Assembly: GCA_036287865.1 (NCBI GenBank)
Contig: CP126743.1
Span: forward strand, 1 to 64,000
From: Fluviibacter phosphoraccumulans_A
GTDB lineage: Bacteria > Pseudomonadota > Gammaproteobacteria > Burkholderiales > Rhodocyclaceae
Direction: 5' to 3'
Length of the DNA: 64,000 nucleotides
Shown here: in pieces, positions 45,801 to 54,649 of the stretch
Numbering within the stretch: position 1 is the first letter of the stretch
Layout: every line of letters begins with the position of its first letter
Made by a program: the position numbers and the translations under genes
The notes under the pieces: model-generated
Told to the model about the DNA's origin: nothing
The model's database searches: none
What the model saw: the letters and a program-made list of their open reading frames with translations, nothing else

Positions 45801-47075
45801 ACGGTTAAACATGACTGGATGTTCACGAATCACTTCTTCCAGGATCTCCCAGACGATTGGTTCTTCGTTTTCAACCATCTTCTTGGCTTGCTTGATGGTG
45901 GTCGACAGACCCATACCTTCAAGGCGATTGAAGATGAATGGTTTGAACAGTTCCAGTGCCATCAGCTTCGGCAGGCCGCACTGATGCAGTTTGAGCTGCG
46001 GACCCACCACGATGACCGAACGGCCCGAGTAATCAACGCGTTTACCCAGCAGGTTCTGACGGAAGCGACCGCCCTTACCCTTGATCATGTCAGCCAGCGA
46101 CTTCAGCGGACGCTTGTTGGCGCCGGTCATGGCCTTGCCACGACGACCATTGTCGAGCAGTGAATCCACGGCTTCTTGCAGCATGCGCTTTTCGTTGCGG
46201 ACGATGATGTCCGGTGCACGCAGCTCCAGCAGACGCTTCAGACGATTATTACGATTGATGACGCGACGATACAGATCGTTCAGATCTGATGTGGCGAAGC
46301 GACCGCCATCCAGCGGTACCAGCGGACGCAGATCCGGTGGCAGTACAGGCAGCACTTCCAGAATCATCCATTCAGGCTTAATGCCCGAACGCTGGAATGC
46401 TTCAAGAATCTTCAGACGCTTGGTGAGCTTCTTGCTCTTGGCTTCCGAACCGGTCGTGGCCAGCTCCGAACGCAGACGATCCACTTCGCGATCCATGTCC
46501 AGCGAGCGCAGCATTTCGCGGATACCCTCGGCGCCCATCATGGCGTCGAATTCATCACCAAATTCTTCAACTTTGGCGTTGTAATCGTCTTCGGTCATGA
46601 TCTGACCGCGCGACAGCGGTGTCATACCCGGATTAACGACAACAAAGGCTTCAAAGTACAGGACGCGCTCGATGTCGCGCAGCGACATGTCGAGCACCAT
46701 ACCCAGACGCGATGGTAGCGACTTCAGGAACCAGATGTGGGCAACCGGGCTGGCCAGTTCGATGTGCGCCATGCGCTCACGGCGCACTTTGGCGAGCGTG
46801 ACTTCAACGCCGCACTTTTCACAGATCACGCCACGATGCTTCAGGCGCTTGTATTTCCCACACAGGCACTCATAGTCTTTAACCGGGCCAAAGATCTTGG
46901 CACAGAACAGACCATCACGCTCTGGTTTGAACGTACGATAGTTGATGGTTTCAGGCTTCTTGACCTCACCAAAAGACCACGAGCGAATCTTCTCGGGCGA
47001 TGCCAGCCCGATGGTGATCGCATCGAATTCTTCTTCCGGTCCTACCTGCTTAAACAGATCCAGTAATGCTTTCAT
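42837..47075 (-). CDS. rpoC: RNA polymerase beta' subunit
   Basis: The 1412-residue protein has an N-terminal zinc site (CLCGKYKRLKHRGVICEKC), the catalytic NADFDGDQMAVH with three Mg-binding aspartates, and a second Cys cluster (CATRYGLCAQCYGRD). An Ala/Glu-rich C-terminal tail ends the protein, consistent with the betaproteobacterial length. It lies 95 bases after rpoB, in a gap that holds a perfect 13-bp hairpin. Confidence 0.98.
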   Translation of the reverse strand: MKALLDLFKQVGPEEEFDAITIGLASPEKIRSWSFGEVKKPETINYRTFKPERDGLFCAKIFGPVKDYECLCGKYKRLKHRGVICEKCGVEVTLAKVRRERMAHIELASPVAHIWFLKSLPSRLGMVLDMSLRDIERVLYFEAFVVVNPGMTPLSRGQIMTEDDYNAKVEEFGDEFDAMMGAEGIREMLRSLDMDREVDRLRSELATTGSEAKSKKLTKRLKILEAFQRSGIKPEWMILEVLPVLPPDLRPLVPLDGGRFATSDLNDLYRRVINRNNRLKRLLELRAPDIIVRNEKRMLQEAVDSLLDNGRRGKAMTGANKRPLKSLADMIKGKGGRFRQNLLGKRVDYSGRSVIVVGPQLKLHQCGLPKLMALELFKPFIFNRLEGMGLSTTIKQAKKMVENEEPIVWEILEEVIREHPVMFNRAPTLHRLGIQAFEPVLIEGKAIQLHPLVCAAFNADFDGDQMAVHVPLSLEAQMEARTLMLASNNVLSPANGQPIIVPSQDIVLGLYYATRERINAKGEGMIFADVAEVERALALKELDLHAKITVRLNEWQPKESGEGWVEVTNRYNTTAGRALLSLILPKGLPFKAIDKALKKKEISKLIDESFRRCGLKETVVFADKLMQNGFKLATRAGISFASCDMQVPAEKVDILNAAREEIKEIESQYTNGLVTGGERYNKVVDIWGRASDQVAKVMMDRLGKEDVVDAEGKTVKQESFNSIYMMADSGARGSAAQIKQLAGMRGLMAKPDGSIIETPINSNFREGLNVLEYFISTHGARKGLADTALKTANSGYLTRRLVDVTQDLVIIEDDCGTDNGFVVRALIEGGEVIELLRDRILGRVTAADVVHPETQETIIATGTMLDEDLCDLIDQAGADEVKVRTPLTCATRYGLCAQCYGRDLGRGSMVNAGEAVGVIAAQSIGEPGTQLTMRTFHVGGAASRTAAASQVENKSAGVVRFSALMRYVTNARGEKIVITRSGEVLITTELGQERERHKVPYGATLMVSDGDNIKAGTKLATWDPHTRPIITEYAGTVRFEHVEEGVTVAKQMDDVTGLATLVAIDPKRGGKAQNKGLRPQVKLLDANGNEVRVAGSEHPVAIALQVGSIISVTDGQQVGVGDVLARMPQESAKTRDITGGLPRVAELFEARTPKDTGMLAEVTGTVSFGKDTKGKQRLVLTDLEGNDHEFLILKDKHVLVHDGQVVNKGELIVDGEPDPQDILRLKGIEELARYITDEVQDVYRLQGVKINDKHIEVIVRQMLRRVQITDPADSTYIKGEQVERSEALITNDALRAEGKREAEFEPVLLGITKASLSTDSFISAASFQETTRVLTEAAIMGKRDDLRGLKENVIVGRLIPAGTGLAYHAARRGQSAAAALDDAFETPAEALAVEEIVAEAPSADAGEADAAN

Positions 47076-47111
47076 GCTTTTCTCCCAGACGGAGTAATTC
47101 CAGATTCTTTT

Positions 47112-47143
47112 GATAACTTGCCAGACGGTGCTGGCAAGTTATC
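47112..47143 (-). promoter_or_regulatory. Perfect 13-bp hairpin between rpoB and rpoC
   Basis: GATAACTTGCCAG (47112-47124) and CTGGCAAGTTATC (47131-47143) pair completely around a 6-base loop. On the transcribed strand it is followed by A residues rather than T, so it is not an intrinsic terminator. An RNase III-type processing or mRNA-stability element is more likely. Confidence 0.7.
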
Positions 47144-47170
47144 GCCGGTGCTGCGATGTCGTACGATGTC

Positions 47171-50100
47171 TCACTTACGCTCGAGGTCGATGTCGATACC
47201 CAACGACCGGATTTCCTTGACGAGCACGTTGAACGATTCCGGCATAGCCGCTTCGATCTTGTGATCGCCCTTGACGATGTTTTCGTACATCTTGGTCCGG
47301 CCTGAAACGTCATCCGACTTAACGGTGAGCATTTCCTGCAGAACGTGCGATGCGCCGTAGGCTTCCAGTGCCCAGACTTCCATTTCACCGAAGCGCTGAC
47401 CACCGAACTGTGCCTTACCACCCAGCGGTTGCCGGGTAACGAGCGAGTACGGACCGGTCGAACGTGCATGCATCTTGTCATCAACAAGGTGATGCAGTTT
47501 CAGGATGTGCATGTAGCCCACCGTCACAGGACGCTCGAAAGTTTCGCCCGTACGACCATCACACAGTTCGATCTGTGTACGGGTCGGGGTCAGCTTCAGA
47601 TCACGAGCCACCTGATCCGGGTAAGCCAGTTCCAGCATGGCGTTCAATTCGGCTTCTGCAGCACCATCAAACACTGGCGTGGCAAACGGCACGCCCTTGC
47701 GCAGGTTATGCGCCAGGTTCATGACTTCATCATCCGTCATGGACTTGAAGTCTTCGATACGACCGCTCTGGTTGTAGATCTTTTCCAGCAGCTGGCGCAC
47801 TTCCTGGATGTTGCGTTCTGCACGCAGCATTTCGTCAATGCGACGACCCAGACCCATGGCAGCCCAGCCCAGATGTGTTTCGAGCACCTGACCCACGTTC
47901 ATCCGTGACGGCACGCCCAGCGGGTTCAGAACGATATCTACAGGGCGACCATCGGCCATGTGCGGCATATCTTCTACCGGCACAATGCGCGAGACCACAC
48001 CCTTATTACCGTGACGACCGGCCATCTTGTCACCTGGTTGCAGGCGACGTTTCACAGCCAAGTAGACCTTGACCATCTTCTGAACGCCTGGTGGCAGTTC
48101 ATCACCCTGGGTCAGCTTCTTGCGCTTTTCTTCAAAAGCGGCATCAAAGCCCTTACGGGTCTGTTCAATACCATCGCGCAGCGCTTCGAGTTGCGTAGCA
48201 ACTTCGTCATCGGCCATGCAAATATCAAACCACTGATGCTGATCAACCGTATCCAGGTAAGCACGATCAATCTTGGTGCCCTTAGCCAGTTTCTTCGGAC
48301 CGCCATTGGCTACCTTACCAATGATCAGACGTGCCACACGTTCGAATGCATCGCGCTCAACAATGCGTAACCGGTCAGCCAGATCCAGCTTGTAGTGACG
48401 CAGTTGATCGTCGATGATCGATTGGGCACGCTCGATGCCTTCACGAGCGAAGACCTGAACATCAATCACGGTGCCAGCGATACCCGACGACACGCGCAGA
48501 CTGGTGTCTTTAACGTCCGAGGCTTTTTCACCAAAGATGGCACGCAGCAGTTTTTTTTCTGGCGTCAGCTGGGTTTCGCCCTTCGGCGTTAACTTACCGA
48601 CCAGCACGTCGCCGGCTTTTACTTCAGCGCCGATATACACGATGCCGGAGTCATCCAGACGTGAGAGTTGCGATTCGCCCAGCGATGGAATATCGCGGCT
48701 GATTTCTTCAGGTCCCAGCTTGGTATCGCGAGCAACCACAGTCAGCTCTTCGATATGCACCGAGGTGAAACGGTCTTCAGCAACCACGCGCTCGGAGATG
48801 AGGATCGAGTCTTCGTAGTTATAGCCATTCCATGGCATGAAAGCGATCAGCATGTTCTGACCCAGGGCAAGTTCGCCGAGGTCGGTTGATGCGCCATCGG
48901 CAACCACGTCGCCCTTGGCCAGCTTATCGCCCATGCGTACGATCGGACGCTGGTTGATGTTGGTGTTCTGGTTAGAACGGGTGTACTTAACCAGGTTGTA
49001 GATGTCGACGCCGACTTCACCGGCCAGTGCTTCGTCATCGTTCACACGAATCACGATACGGCCTGCGTCAACGTAATCGACCACACCACCACGGCGGGCA
49101 ACAATGGCCGTACCCGAGTCAACTGCCACGGTACGTTCGATACCCGTACCAACCACTGGCTTTTCTGGACTCAGACATGGGACTGCCTGACGTTGCATGT
49201 TGGCGCCCATCAGCGCGCGGTTCGCATCATCGTGCTCAAGGAATGGTACGAGCGAGGCCGCCACAGAAACGATCTGCGATGGTGCCACGTCCATGTACTG
49301 AACCCGAGCTGCTGGCTCAAGCAGGGCTTCGCCCTTGTGACGACAGGTCACCAGTTCATCCGTCAGGTTGCCCTTGGCATCCATACCGGCATTCGCCTGA
49401 GCGATAACGTATTGACCTTCTTCGATCGCCGACAGGTAATTGATTTCCGAAGTCACGCGACCATCAACCACTTTACGGTACGGCGTTTCAATAAAACCGA
49501 AATCATTCACGCAGGCATACAGCGCCAGCGAGTTGATCAGACCAATGTTCGGACCTTCTGGCGTTTCGATCGGGCACACGCGACCGTAGTGGGTCGGGTG
49601 TACGTCACGCACTTCGAAGCCAGCACGTTCGCGGGTCAGACCACCCGGGCCAAGAGCCGATACACGGCGCTTGTGGGTAATTTCCGACAGCGGGTTCGTC
49701 TGATCCATAAACTGCGACAGTTGGCTGGAGCCGAAGAATTCCTTGATCGCAGCCGAGATTGGCTTGACGTTGATTAGGTCATGCGGCATCAGGTTGTCGG
49801 ATTCAGCCTGGTTCAAACGCTCTTTGACAGCGCGCTCAACGCGGGCCAGGCCAGCACGGAACTGGTTCTCGGCCAGTTCACCGACTGAACGAACGCGGCG
49901 GTTACCCAGGTGATCGATATCATCGATTTCACCGCGGCCATTGCGCAGTTCAACCAGCACAGCGATGGCATCGATCAGATCGCGTGGCGACAGCGTCAGC
50001 TGATCGCGCACTTCGGTCTTCACGCCCAGCTTGTTCAGCTTCTCGGCAACTTCCTTGGCTTCTGCTTCGGTCAGATTTTCAGCGGCAGCACGTGCGCCAA

Positions 50101-51469
50101 ACTGCATTTCTGCCAGTTGGTCAGCAACCAGCGATGCGCGAACACCATTGCGCTCTGCCAGGAAGGCAATCACGTCATCCAGCTTGGCTGGCAGGCTGGT
50201 CATCATGACCTTCGATTCGGTAATGTCCGAACGGCCCATGCGACGGTTGAACTTCATGCGGCCAACCGAAGACAGATCGTAACGATCGTCCGAGTAGAAC
50301 AGACCATTGAACAGAATCTCAACAGCTTCTTCTGTCGGTGGCTCACCTGGACGCATCATGCGGTAAATGGCAACGCGTGCAGCGGTGCGATCGCGGGTTT
50401 CGTCAGCACGCAGGGTGTTGGCGATAAAGGCGCCACGATCCAGGTCGTTGACGTACAGTGTCTCAACGCTCTTAACGCCGGCTTCTTCCAGCTTGGCCAA
50501 CAGCGTGCCGTCGATTTCTTCGTTGGCTTTGGCAATGATCTCGCCGGTTTCAGGGCTGATCACGTCCTTGGCGAGCACGCGCTCTACCAGGAACTCTTCT
50601 GGCACAACGATGCTCTTCAGACCAGCGGCATCCAGTTCACGAATGTGACGGGCGGTAATACGCTTGTCTTTAGGCACAATGACCTTGCCAGCCTTGTCAC
50701 AGATGTCAAAGCGGGCAACTTCGCCCCGCAGGCGTTCTGGCACCAGTGCGAATTCGATGTTCTTACCCAGTTTGAAGGTATCGAACTCGTAAAAACGGGC
50801 AAGGATTTCTTCATCGGTCATGCCCAGTGCACGCAGCAGCGTGGTAACTGGCATTTTACGACGACGGTCGACGCGGAAGAACAGTGTGTCTTTAGGATCG
50901 AATTCGAAATCGACCCACGAACCGCGGTAAGGAATCACGCGGGCCGAGAACAGCAGCTTGCCGGACGAGTGCGTTTTACCACGATCGTGCTCGAAGAACA
51001 CGCCTGGCGAACGGTGCAGCTGGCTAACGATAACGCGCTCGGTACCGTTAATGACGAACGAACCAGCGTCGGTCATGAGCGGAATTTCACCCATGTAGAC
51101 TTCCTGTTCTTTAACTTCCTTGATTTCGCCGGTGTCGCGATCCAGGATCACGAGGCGAACACGGGCACGCAGTGCCGAAGCAAAAGTGAGACCGCGCTGC
51201 TGACATTCGCGAACGTCAAACGCTGGCTCGGCCAGGTTGTAGCTCACGAACTCCAGACGGGCATTGCCCGAATGCGAGGTGATCGGGAAAATCGTTGAGA
51301 AAGCGGCCTGCAAGCCCTGCGAACGACGCTGGGCAGGCGTGATTCCCTGTTGCAGGAAATCACGGAAGGAGTCGAGCTGGGTCGCCAGAAGGTAAGGTAC
51401 CTCGAGCACCGTTTCACGCTTCGCAAAGCTTTTGCGAATGCGCTTTTTCTCGGTAAATGAGTAGGTCAT
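47171..51469 (-). CDS. rpoB: RNA polymerase beta subunit, with a lineage-specific insertion
   Basis: The 1432-residue protein has its start at the second of two ATGs (MTYSFTEKKRIRKSFAKRE), which is better spaced after GGAG. The rifampicin region is wild type (SSQLSQFMDQTNPLSEITHKRR). Other landmarks are GPGGLTRERAGFEVRDVHPTHYGR and the C-terminal LVKEIRSLGIDIDLERK. Compared with E. coli (1342) and other betaproteobacteria (about 1370-1390 from memory), the protein is longer. Roughly residues 415-490 (SLPAKLDDVIAFLAERNG... to TEVRDQ), between MKFNRR and LVELRNG, form an extra helical-looking, Ala/Glu-rich segment. Confidence 0.98.
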   Translation of the reverse strand: MTYSFTEKKRIRKSFAKRETVLEVPYLLATQLDSFRDFLQQGITPAQRRSQGLQAAFSTIFPITSHSGNARLEFVSYNLAEPAFDVRECQQRGLTFASALRARVRLVILDRDTGEIKEVKEQEVYMGEIPLMTDAGSFVINGTERVIVSQLHRSPGVFFEHDRGKTHSSGKLLFSARVIPYRGSWVDFEFDPKDTLFFRVDRRRKMPVTTLLRALGMTDEEILARFYEFDTFKLGKNIEFALVPERLRGEVARFDICDKAGKVIVPKDKRITARHIRELDAAGLKSIVVPEEFLVERVLAKDVISPETGEIIAKANEEIDGTLLAKLEEAGVKSVETLYVNDLDRGAFIANTLRADETRDRTAARVAIYRMMRPGEPPTEEAVEILFNGLFYSDDRYDLSSVGRMKFNRRMGRSDITESKVMMTSLPAKLDDVIAFLAERNGVRASLVADQLAEMQFGARAAAENLTEAEAKEVAEKLNKLGVKTEVRDQLTLSPRDLIDAIAVLVELRNGRGEIDDIDHLGNRRVRSVGELAENQFRAGLARVERAVKERLNQAESDNLMPHDLINVKPISAAIKEFFGSSQLSQFMDQTNPLSEITHKRRVSALGPGGLTRERAGFEVRDVHPTHYGRVCPIETPEGPNIGLINSLALYACVNDFGFIETPYRKVVDGRVTSEINYLSAIEEGQYVIAQANAGMDAKGNLTDELVTCRHKGEALLEPAARVQYMDVAPSQIVSVAASLVPFLEHDDANRALMGANMQRQAVPCLSPEKPVVGTGIERTVAVDSGTAIVARRGGVVDYVDAGRIVIRVNDDEALAGEVGVDIYNLVKYTRSNQNTNINQRPIVRMGDKLAKGDVVADGASTDLGELALGQNMLIAFMPWNGYNYEDSILISERVVAEDRFTSVHIEELTVVARDTKLGPEEISRDIPSLGESQLSRLDDSGIVYIGAEVKAGDVLVGKLTPKGETQLTPEKKLLRAIFGEKASDVKDTSLRVSSGIAGTVIDVQVFAREGIERAQSIIDDQLRHYKLDLADRLRIVERDAFERVARLIIGKVANGGPKKLAKGTKIDRAYLDTVDQHQWFDICMADDEVATQLEALRDGIEQTRKGFDAAFEEKRKKLTQGDELPPGVQKMVKVYLAVKRRLQPGDKMAGRHGNKGVVSRIVPVEDMPHMADGRPVDIVLNPLGVPSRMNVGQVLETHLGWAAMGLGRRIDEMLRAERNIQEVRQLLEKIYNQSGRIEDFKSMTDDEVMNLAHNLRKGVPFATPVFDGAAEAELNAMLELAYPDQVARDLKLTPTRTQIELCDGRTGETFERPVTVGYMHILKLHHLVDDKMHARSTGPYSLVTRQPLGGKAQFGGQRFGEMEVWALEAYGASHVLQEMLTVKSDDVSGRTKMYENIVKGDHKIEAAMPESFNVLVKEIRSLGIDIDLERK

Positions 51470-51551
51470 CATCGCTCCGGGTCTAGATCAATCATTAAGT
51501 CAATCGGGTCACGGCATTGCTGCCATGTAATGGGTAATTCATACTGCCTGT

Positions 51552-51594
51552 CGGCAAAGCCAAACATCCGGTTGTGGGACGCTTGGCTTTGCCG
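51552..51594 (-). promoter_or_regulatory. 12-bp hairpin in the rplL-rpoB gap
   Basis: CGGCAAAGCCAA (51552-51563) and TTGGCTTTGCCG (51583-51594) pair perfectly around 19 bases. In E. coli this gap holds an attenuator and an RNase III site. A smaller perfect stem (CGTTGC/GCAACG, 51613-51627) sits beside it. Confidence 0.65.
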
Positions 51595-51648
51595 GCTGGT
51601 TCCTGTGATTTTCGTTGCTATGCAACGCACACCGCAGAAACGCCAAAA

Positions 51649-51686
51649 GCACGTTAGGCCGGGGCGCTAGCCCCAGCCTAACGTGC
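51649..51686 (-). terminator. Attenuator-like hairpin directly after rplL
   Basis: GCACGTTAGGC and GCCTAACGTGC (11 bp), a single mismatch and an inner GGGGC/GCCCC stem with loop GCTA give 16 paired bases starting 15 bases after the rplL stop. On the minus strand only TTTT follows, so partial termination is expected. That would set the ratio of L7/L12 to RNA polymerase subunits, as known in E. coli. Confidence 0.65.
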
Positions 51687-51701
51687 ACGGACAACAAGGT
51701 C

Positions 51702-52079
51702 TTACTTAACTTCGACCTTGGCGCCAGCTTCTTCCAGTTGCTTCTTCAGGGCTTCAGCGTCAGCCTTGGAGATGCCCTCCTTCACTGGCCTCGGAGCGCC
51801 GTCAACGACGTCCTTAGCTTCCTTCAGGCCCAGGCCAGTTGCTGCGCGAACAACCTTAATGACTTCAACCTTCTTATCGCCGGCAGCAGCCAGGATAACG
51901 GTGAATTCGGTTTGTTCAGCACCAGCAGCTTCGCCACCAGCAGCAGCGCCCTGGGCAGCGACGGCCATAGCGGCAGCCGACACACCAAACTTCTCTTCAA
52001 ATGCCTTAACCAGCTCGTTCAGTTCGAGAACGGTCAGATTAGCAACGGCGTCCAGGATATCGTCCTTGGTAATTGCCAT
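51702..52079 (-). CDS. rplL: 50S ribosomal protein L7/L12
   Basis: The 125-residue stalk protein has an N-terminal dimerisation part, an Ala/Gly-rich hinge (residues about 36-55) and a C-terminal factor-binding domain EKTEF-like (EQTEFTVILAAAGDKKVEVIKVVR, GLGLKEAKDVVDGAP). It lies 57 bases after rplJ. Confidence 0.98.
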   Translation of the reverse strand: MAITKDDILDAVANLTVLELNELVKAFEEKFGVSAAAMAVAAQGAAAGGEAAGAEQTEFTVILAAAGDKKVEVIKVVRAATGLGLKEAKDVVDGAPRPVKEGISKADAEALKKQLEEAGAKVEVK

Positions 52080-52136
52080 GATTGTTACTCCAGTAAGTTC
52101 TAATCGTTAAAAAAGGTTCGGAAGTGACCGGCCTGC

Positions 52137-52640
52137 TTATGCAGCAGCGCCTTCTTCTTCGCGTTTTTTCGCCAGAGCGCCCAGGCTGATTGCCATGCCA
52201 GTCAGCGGTGCCATCATGACGCCCAGCAGCTTGGCCAGCAGTTCCTCGCGGCTCGGGATGCTTGCCAGTGCCTTAACGCCAGCAGCATCCATGGTTTCAC
52301 TGGCATAGCTACCTGCCTTAAGAATCAGATTATCATTCGACTTGGCAAAGTCGTTCAGCACCTTGGCGGCAGCGATCGGATCTTCGGCAATACCGTAGAT
52401 CAGCGGGCCAACCATGTGTGACGACAGGTCTGCAAAAGGTGTGCCTTCAACCGCGCGACGTACCAGGGTATTCTTAAGAACACGCAGGTAGACACCCGAT
52501 TCACGTGCCTTGGCGCGCAGCTTGGTGAGATCACCCACTTCGATGCCGCGGTACTCGGCGAGTACAACGCTTTGCGCTTTAGCTACTTGGCTCGACACCT
52601 CGGCAACCACTGCCTTTTTGTCGTTCAGATTCAGACTCAT
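52137..52640 (-). CDS. rplJ: 50S ribosomal protein L10
   Basis: The 167-residue protein anchors the L7/L12 stalk. It starts MSLNLNDKKAVVAEVSSQVAKAQ and has YLRVLKNTLVRRAVEGTPF. With L12 it normally represses this mRNA through the leader in the 228-base gap upstream. Confidence 0.97.
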   Translation of the reverse strand: MSLNLNDKKAVVAEVSSQVAKAQSVVLAEYRGIEVGDLTKLRAKARESGVYLRVLKNTLVRRAVEGTPFADLSSHMVGPLIYGIAEDPIAAAKVLNDFAKSNDNLILKAGSYASETMDAAGVKALASIPSREELLAKLLGVMMAPLTGMAISLGALAKKREEEGAAA

Positions 52641-52868
52641 TCATCTTTCTCCATTCAAGTCAACATGTAACCGGCGAACCAGTTACCCCCATTACGGTGA
52701 CCGAAATCAGAGCCTCGCGGACGTTGCCGCAAAATCCTGTTCTGGGACCACCATCTGCGCAGGATGCTCCGAAGAGCAATTAAACGTGGTGACGCACCTG
52801 CGGTCTTTGACGATCTGACTGCCCACAATCCGAAAACGGTGGGCAGTCAGCCCAAAGTTCTTTAAAAC
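52641..52868 (-). ncRNA. Probable L10 leader in the rplA-rplJ gap
   Basis: This 228-base untranslated region holds a perfect 12-bp stem (CTGACTGCCCAC at 52815-52826, GTGGGCAGTCAG at 52839-52850) with a 12-base loop. A GCTC-TTCG-GAGC tetraloop hairpin lies at 52766-52777. The position equals the L10-L12 autoregulatory leader of E. coli. The characteristic kink-turn was not proven by reading. Confidence 0.55.
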
Positions 52869-53564
52869 TTATGCCTGTACCGATGCCTGATCGATGTGAA
52901 CGCCAGGACCCATGGTGCTGGAAACGGCGATCTTCTTCAAGTACTGACCCTTGGCCGAAGCCGGACGGGCCTTAACCAGCGCATCAACCAGTGCGCGCAG
53001 GTTATGTTCCAGGGCATCAACACCGAACGAGGCGCGACCGATCGTAGCGTGTACGATGCCGCCCTTGTCGGTACGGTACTGAACCTGACCAGCCTTGGCA
53101 TTCTTAACTGCCGTAGCAACGTCCATAGTAACGGTACCCACCTTCGGGTTTGGCATCAGGCCACGTGGGCCGAGAATCTGACCCAGCTGACCCACGATAC
53201 GCATTGCATCAGGGGTAGCGATAATGATGTCAAAGTCCATGTTGCCGGCCTTAACCTGCTCGGCCAGATCTTCGAAGCCAACAACTTCAGCGCCGGCTGC
53301 AGTAGCCGCTTCTGCCTTGTCGCCCTGGGCGAACACGGCAACGCGCATGGTCTTACCTGTACCGGCTGGCAGCACCACCGAACCACGAACAACCTGGTCC
53401 GATTTACGTGCATCAATGCCCAGATTCAGCGCAACGTCGATCGACTCATCGAATTTTGCTGTTGCCAGATCCTTGGCAATGGTCAGCGCTTCGCCGAGTG
53501 GATACAGCTTGTTGCGATCAACCTTACCTTGAACGGCCTTTTGGCGCTTAGTCAATTTTGCCAT
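52869..53564 (-). CDS. rplA: 50S ribosomal protein L1
   Basis: The 231-residue protein of the mobile L1 stalk has the conserved FDESIDVALNLGIDARKSDQ and GPRGLMPNPKVGTVTMDV. In E. coli L1 represses rplKA. It begins 1 base after rplK. Confidence 0.98.
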   Translation of the reverse strand: MAKLTKRQKAVQGKVDRNKLYPLGEALTIAKDLATAKFDESIDVALNLGIDARKSDQVVRGSVVLPAGTGKTMRVAVFAQGDKAEAATAAGAEVVGFEDLAEQVKAGNMDFDIIIATPDAMRIVGQLGQILGPRGLMPNPKVGTVTMDVATAVKNAKAGQVQYRTDKGGIVHATIGRASFGVDALEHNLRALVDALVKARPASAKGQYLKKIAVSSTMGPGVHIDQASVQA

Positions 53565-53565
53565 A

Positions 53566-53997
53566 TTAGAGGCCCTCCACGGTGATACCCATGCTACGGA
53601 CGCTGCCAGCGATGGTGCGCACTGCAGCGTCTAGATCAGCAGCTGTCAGATCAGCCCGCTTGGTCTTGACGATGGCTTCGGCCTGGGCACGTGTAATTTT
53701 GCCAACTTTGTCGGTATGTGGACGTGGGCTACCCTTCTGGATGCCGGCAGCCTTTTTGATCAGGATGGTAGCCGGTGGGCTCTTCATCACGAACGTGAAA
53801 GACTTATCCGCATAGGCGGTAATCACGACTGGTGTTGTTAGACCTGGTTCCATGCCCTGTGTCGCCGCATTAAAGGCTTTACAGAATTCCATGATGTTCA
53901 GGCCGCGTTGACCCAGTGCTGGACCAACAGGAGGCGACGGGTTTGCTTTACCCGCGGGGATTTGCAGCTTGATATAGCCGACGATCTTCTTTGCCAT
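53566..53997 (-). CDS. rplK: 50S ribosomal protein L11
   Basis: The 143-residue protein at the GTPase-associated centre starts MAKKIVGYIKLQIPAGKANPSPPVGPALGQ, and the family's proline-rich PPVGPALGQRG is intact. It is needed for RelA activation. It lies 118 bases after nusG. Confidence 0.98.
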   Translation of the reverse strand: MAKKIVGYIKLQIPAGKANPSPPVGPALGQRGLNIMEFCKAFNAATQGMEPGLTTPVVITAYADKSFTFVMKSPPATILIKKAAGIQKGSPRPHTDKVGKITRAQAEAIVKTKRADLTAADLDAAVRTIAGSVRSMGITVEGL

Positions 53998-54115
53998 GAA
54001 AGGCTCCTTAAAGTGAGTTTTAACGCGCTTTCGCCAACCTTGGCCAACTACTAACGCTCCTCTTTACCAACGATGCTGCCGGGGTTGGCGCCCTTAAATC
54101 CAAGCCAGTGTCTTA

Positions 54116-54649
54116 TTACGCTTTTTCTACCTGACCAAAATCCAGTTCAACCGGTGTCGAGCGGCCAAAAATGCTGACCGAAACACGCAGTTTGCTTTTG
54201 TCGTAGTTGACGTCTTCGACGTTGCCATTGAAGTCCGTGAACGGACCTTCCTTGACACGAACCATTTCGCCCACTTCAAACAGAATTTTCGGACGGGGTT
54301 TCTCAACACCTTCCTGCATCTGCTGCATGATCTTGTCGACTTCTTTCTGGGAAATCGGGGTTGGCTTGGTGGCGGTGCAGCCAACAAAACCAGTCACTTT
54401 AGGCGTGCTCTTGATGAGATGCCAGGTGTCGTCGTTCATGTCCATTTCAACGAGGACATAGCCCGGGAAAAACTTACGCTCGGAGATGGTCTTCTGACCA
54501 CCACGCATTTCCACGACTTCTTCAACCGGCACCAGAATCTGACCAAACAGATCCTGCATGCCCGCACGCTGAATGCGCTCGGCAAGCGCACGCATGACGC
54601 TCTTTTCGAAGCCTGAATAGGCGTGTACGACGTACCAACATTTGCTCAT
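54116..54649 (-). CDS. nusG: Transcription elongation/antitermination factor NusG
   Basis: The 177-residue protein starts MSKCWYVVHAYSGFEKSVMR and has the RNAP-binding NGN domain. A C-terminal KOW domain (VGEMVRVKEGPFTDFNGNVEDV) contacts S10 or Rho. Its start overlaps the secE stop by one base. Confidence 0.98.
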   Translation of the reverse strand: MSKCWYVVHAYSGFEKSVMRALAERIQRAGMQDLFGQILVPVEEVVEMRGGQKTISERKFFPGYVLVEMDMNDDTWHLIKSTPKVTGFVGCTATKPTPISQKEVDKIMQQMQEGVEKPRPKILFEVGEMVRVKEGPFTDFNGNVEDVNYDKSKLRVSVSIFGRSTPVELDFGQVEKA

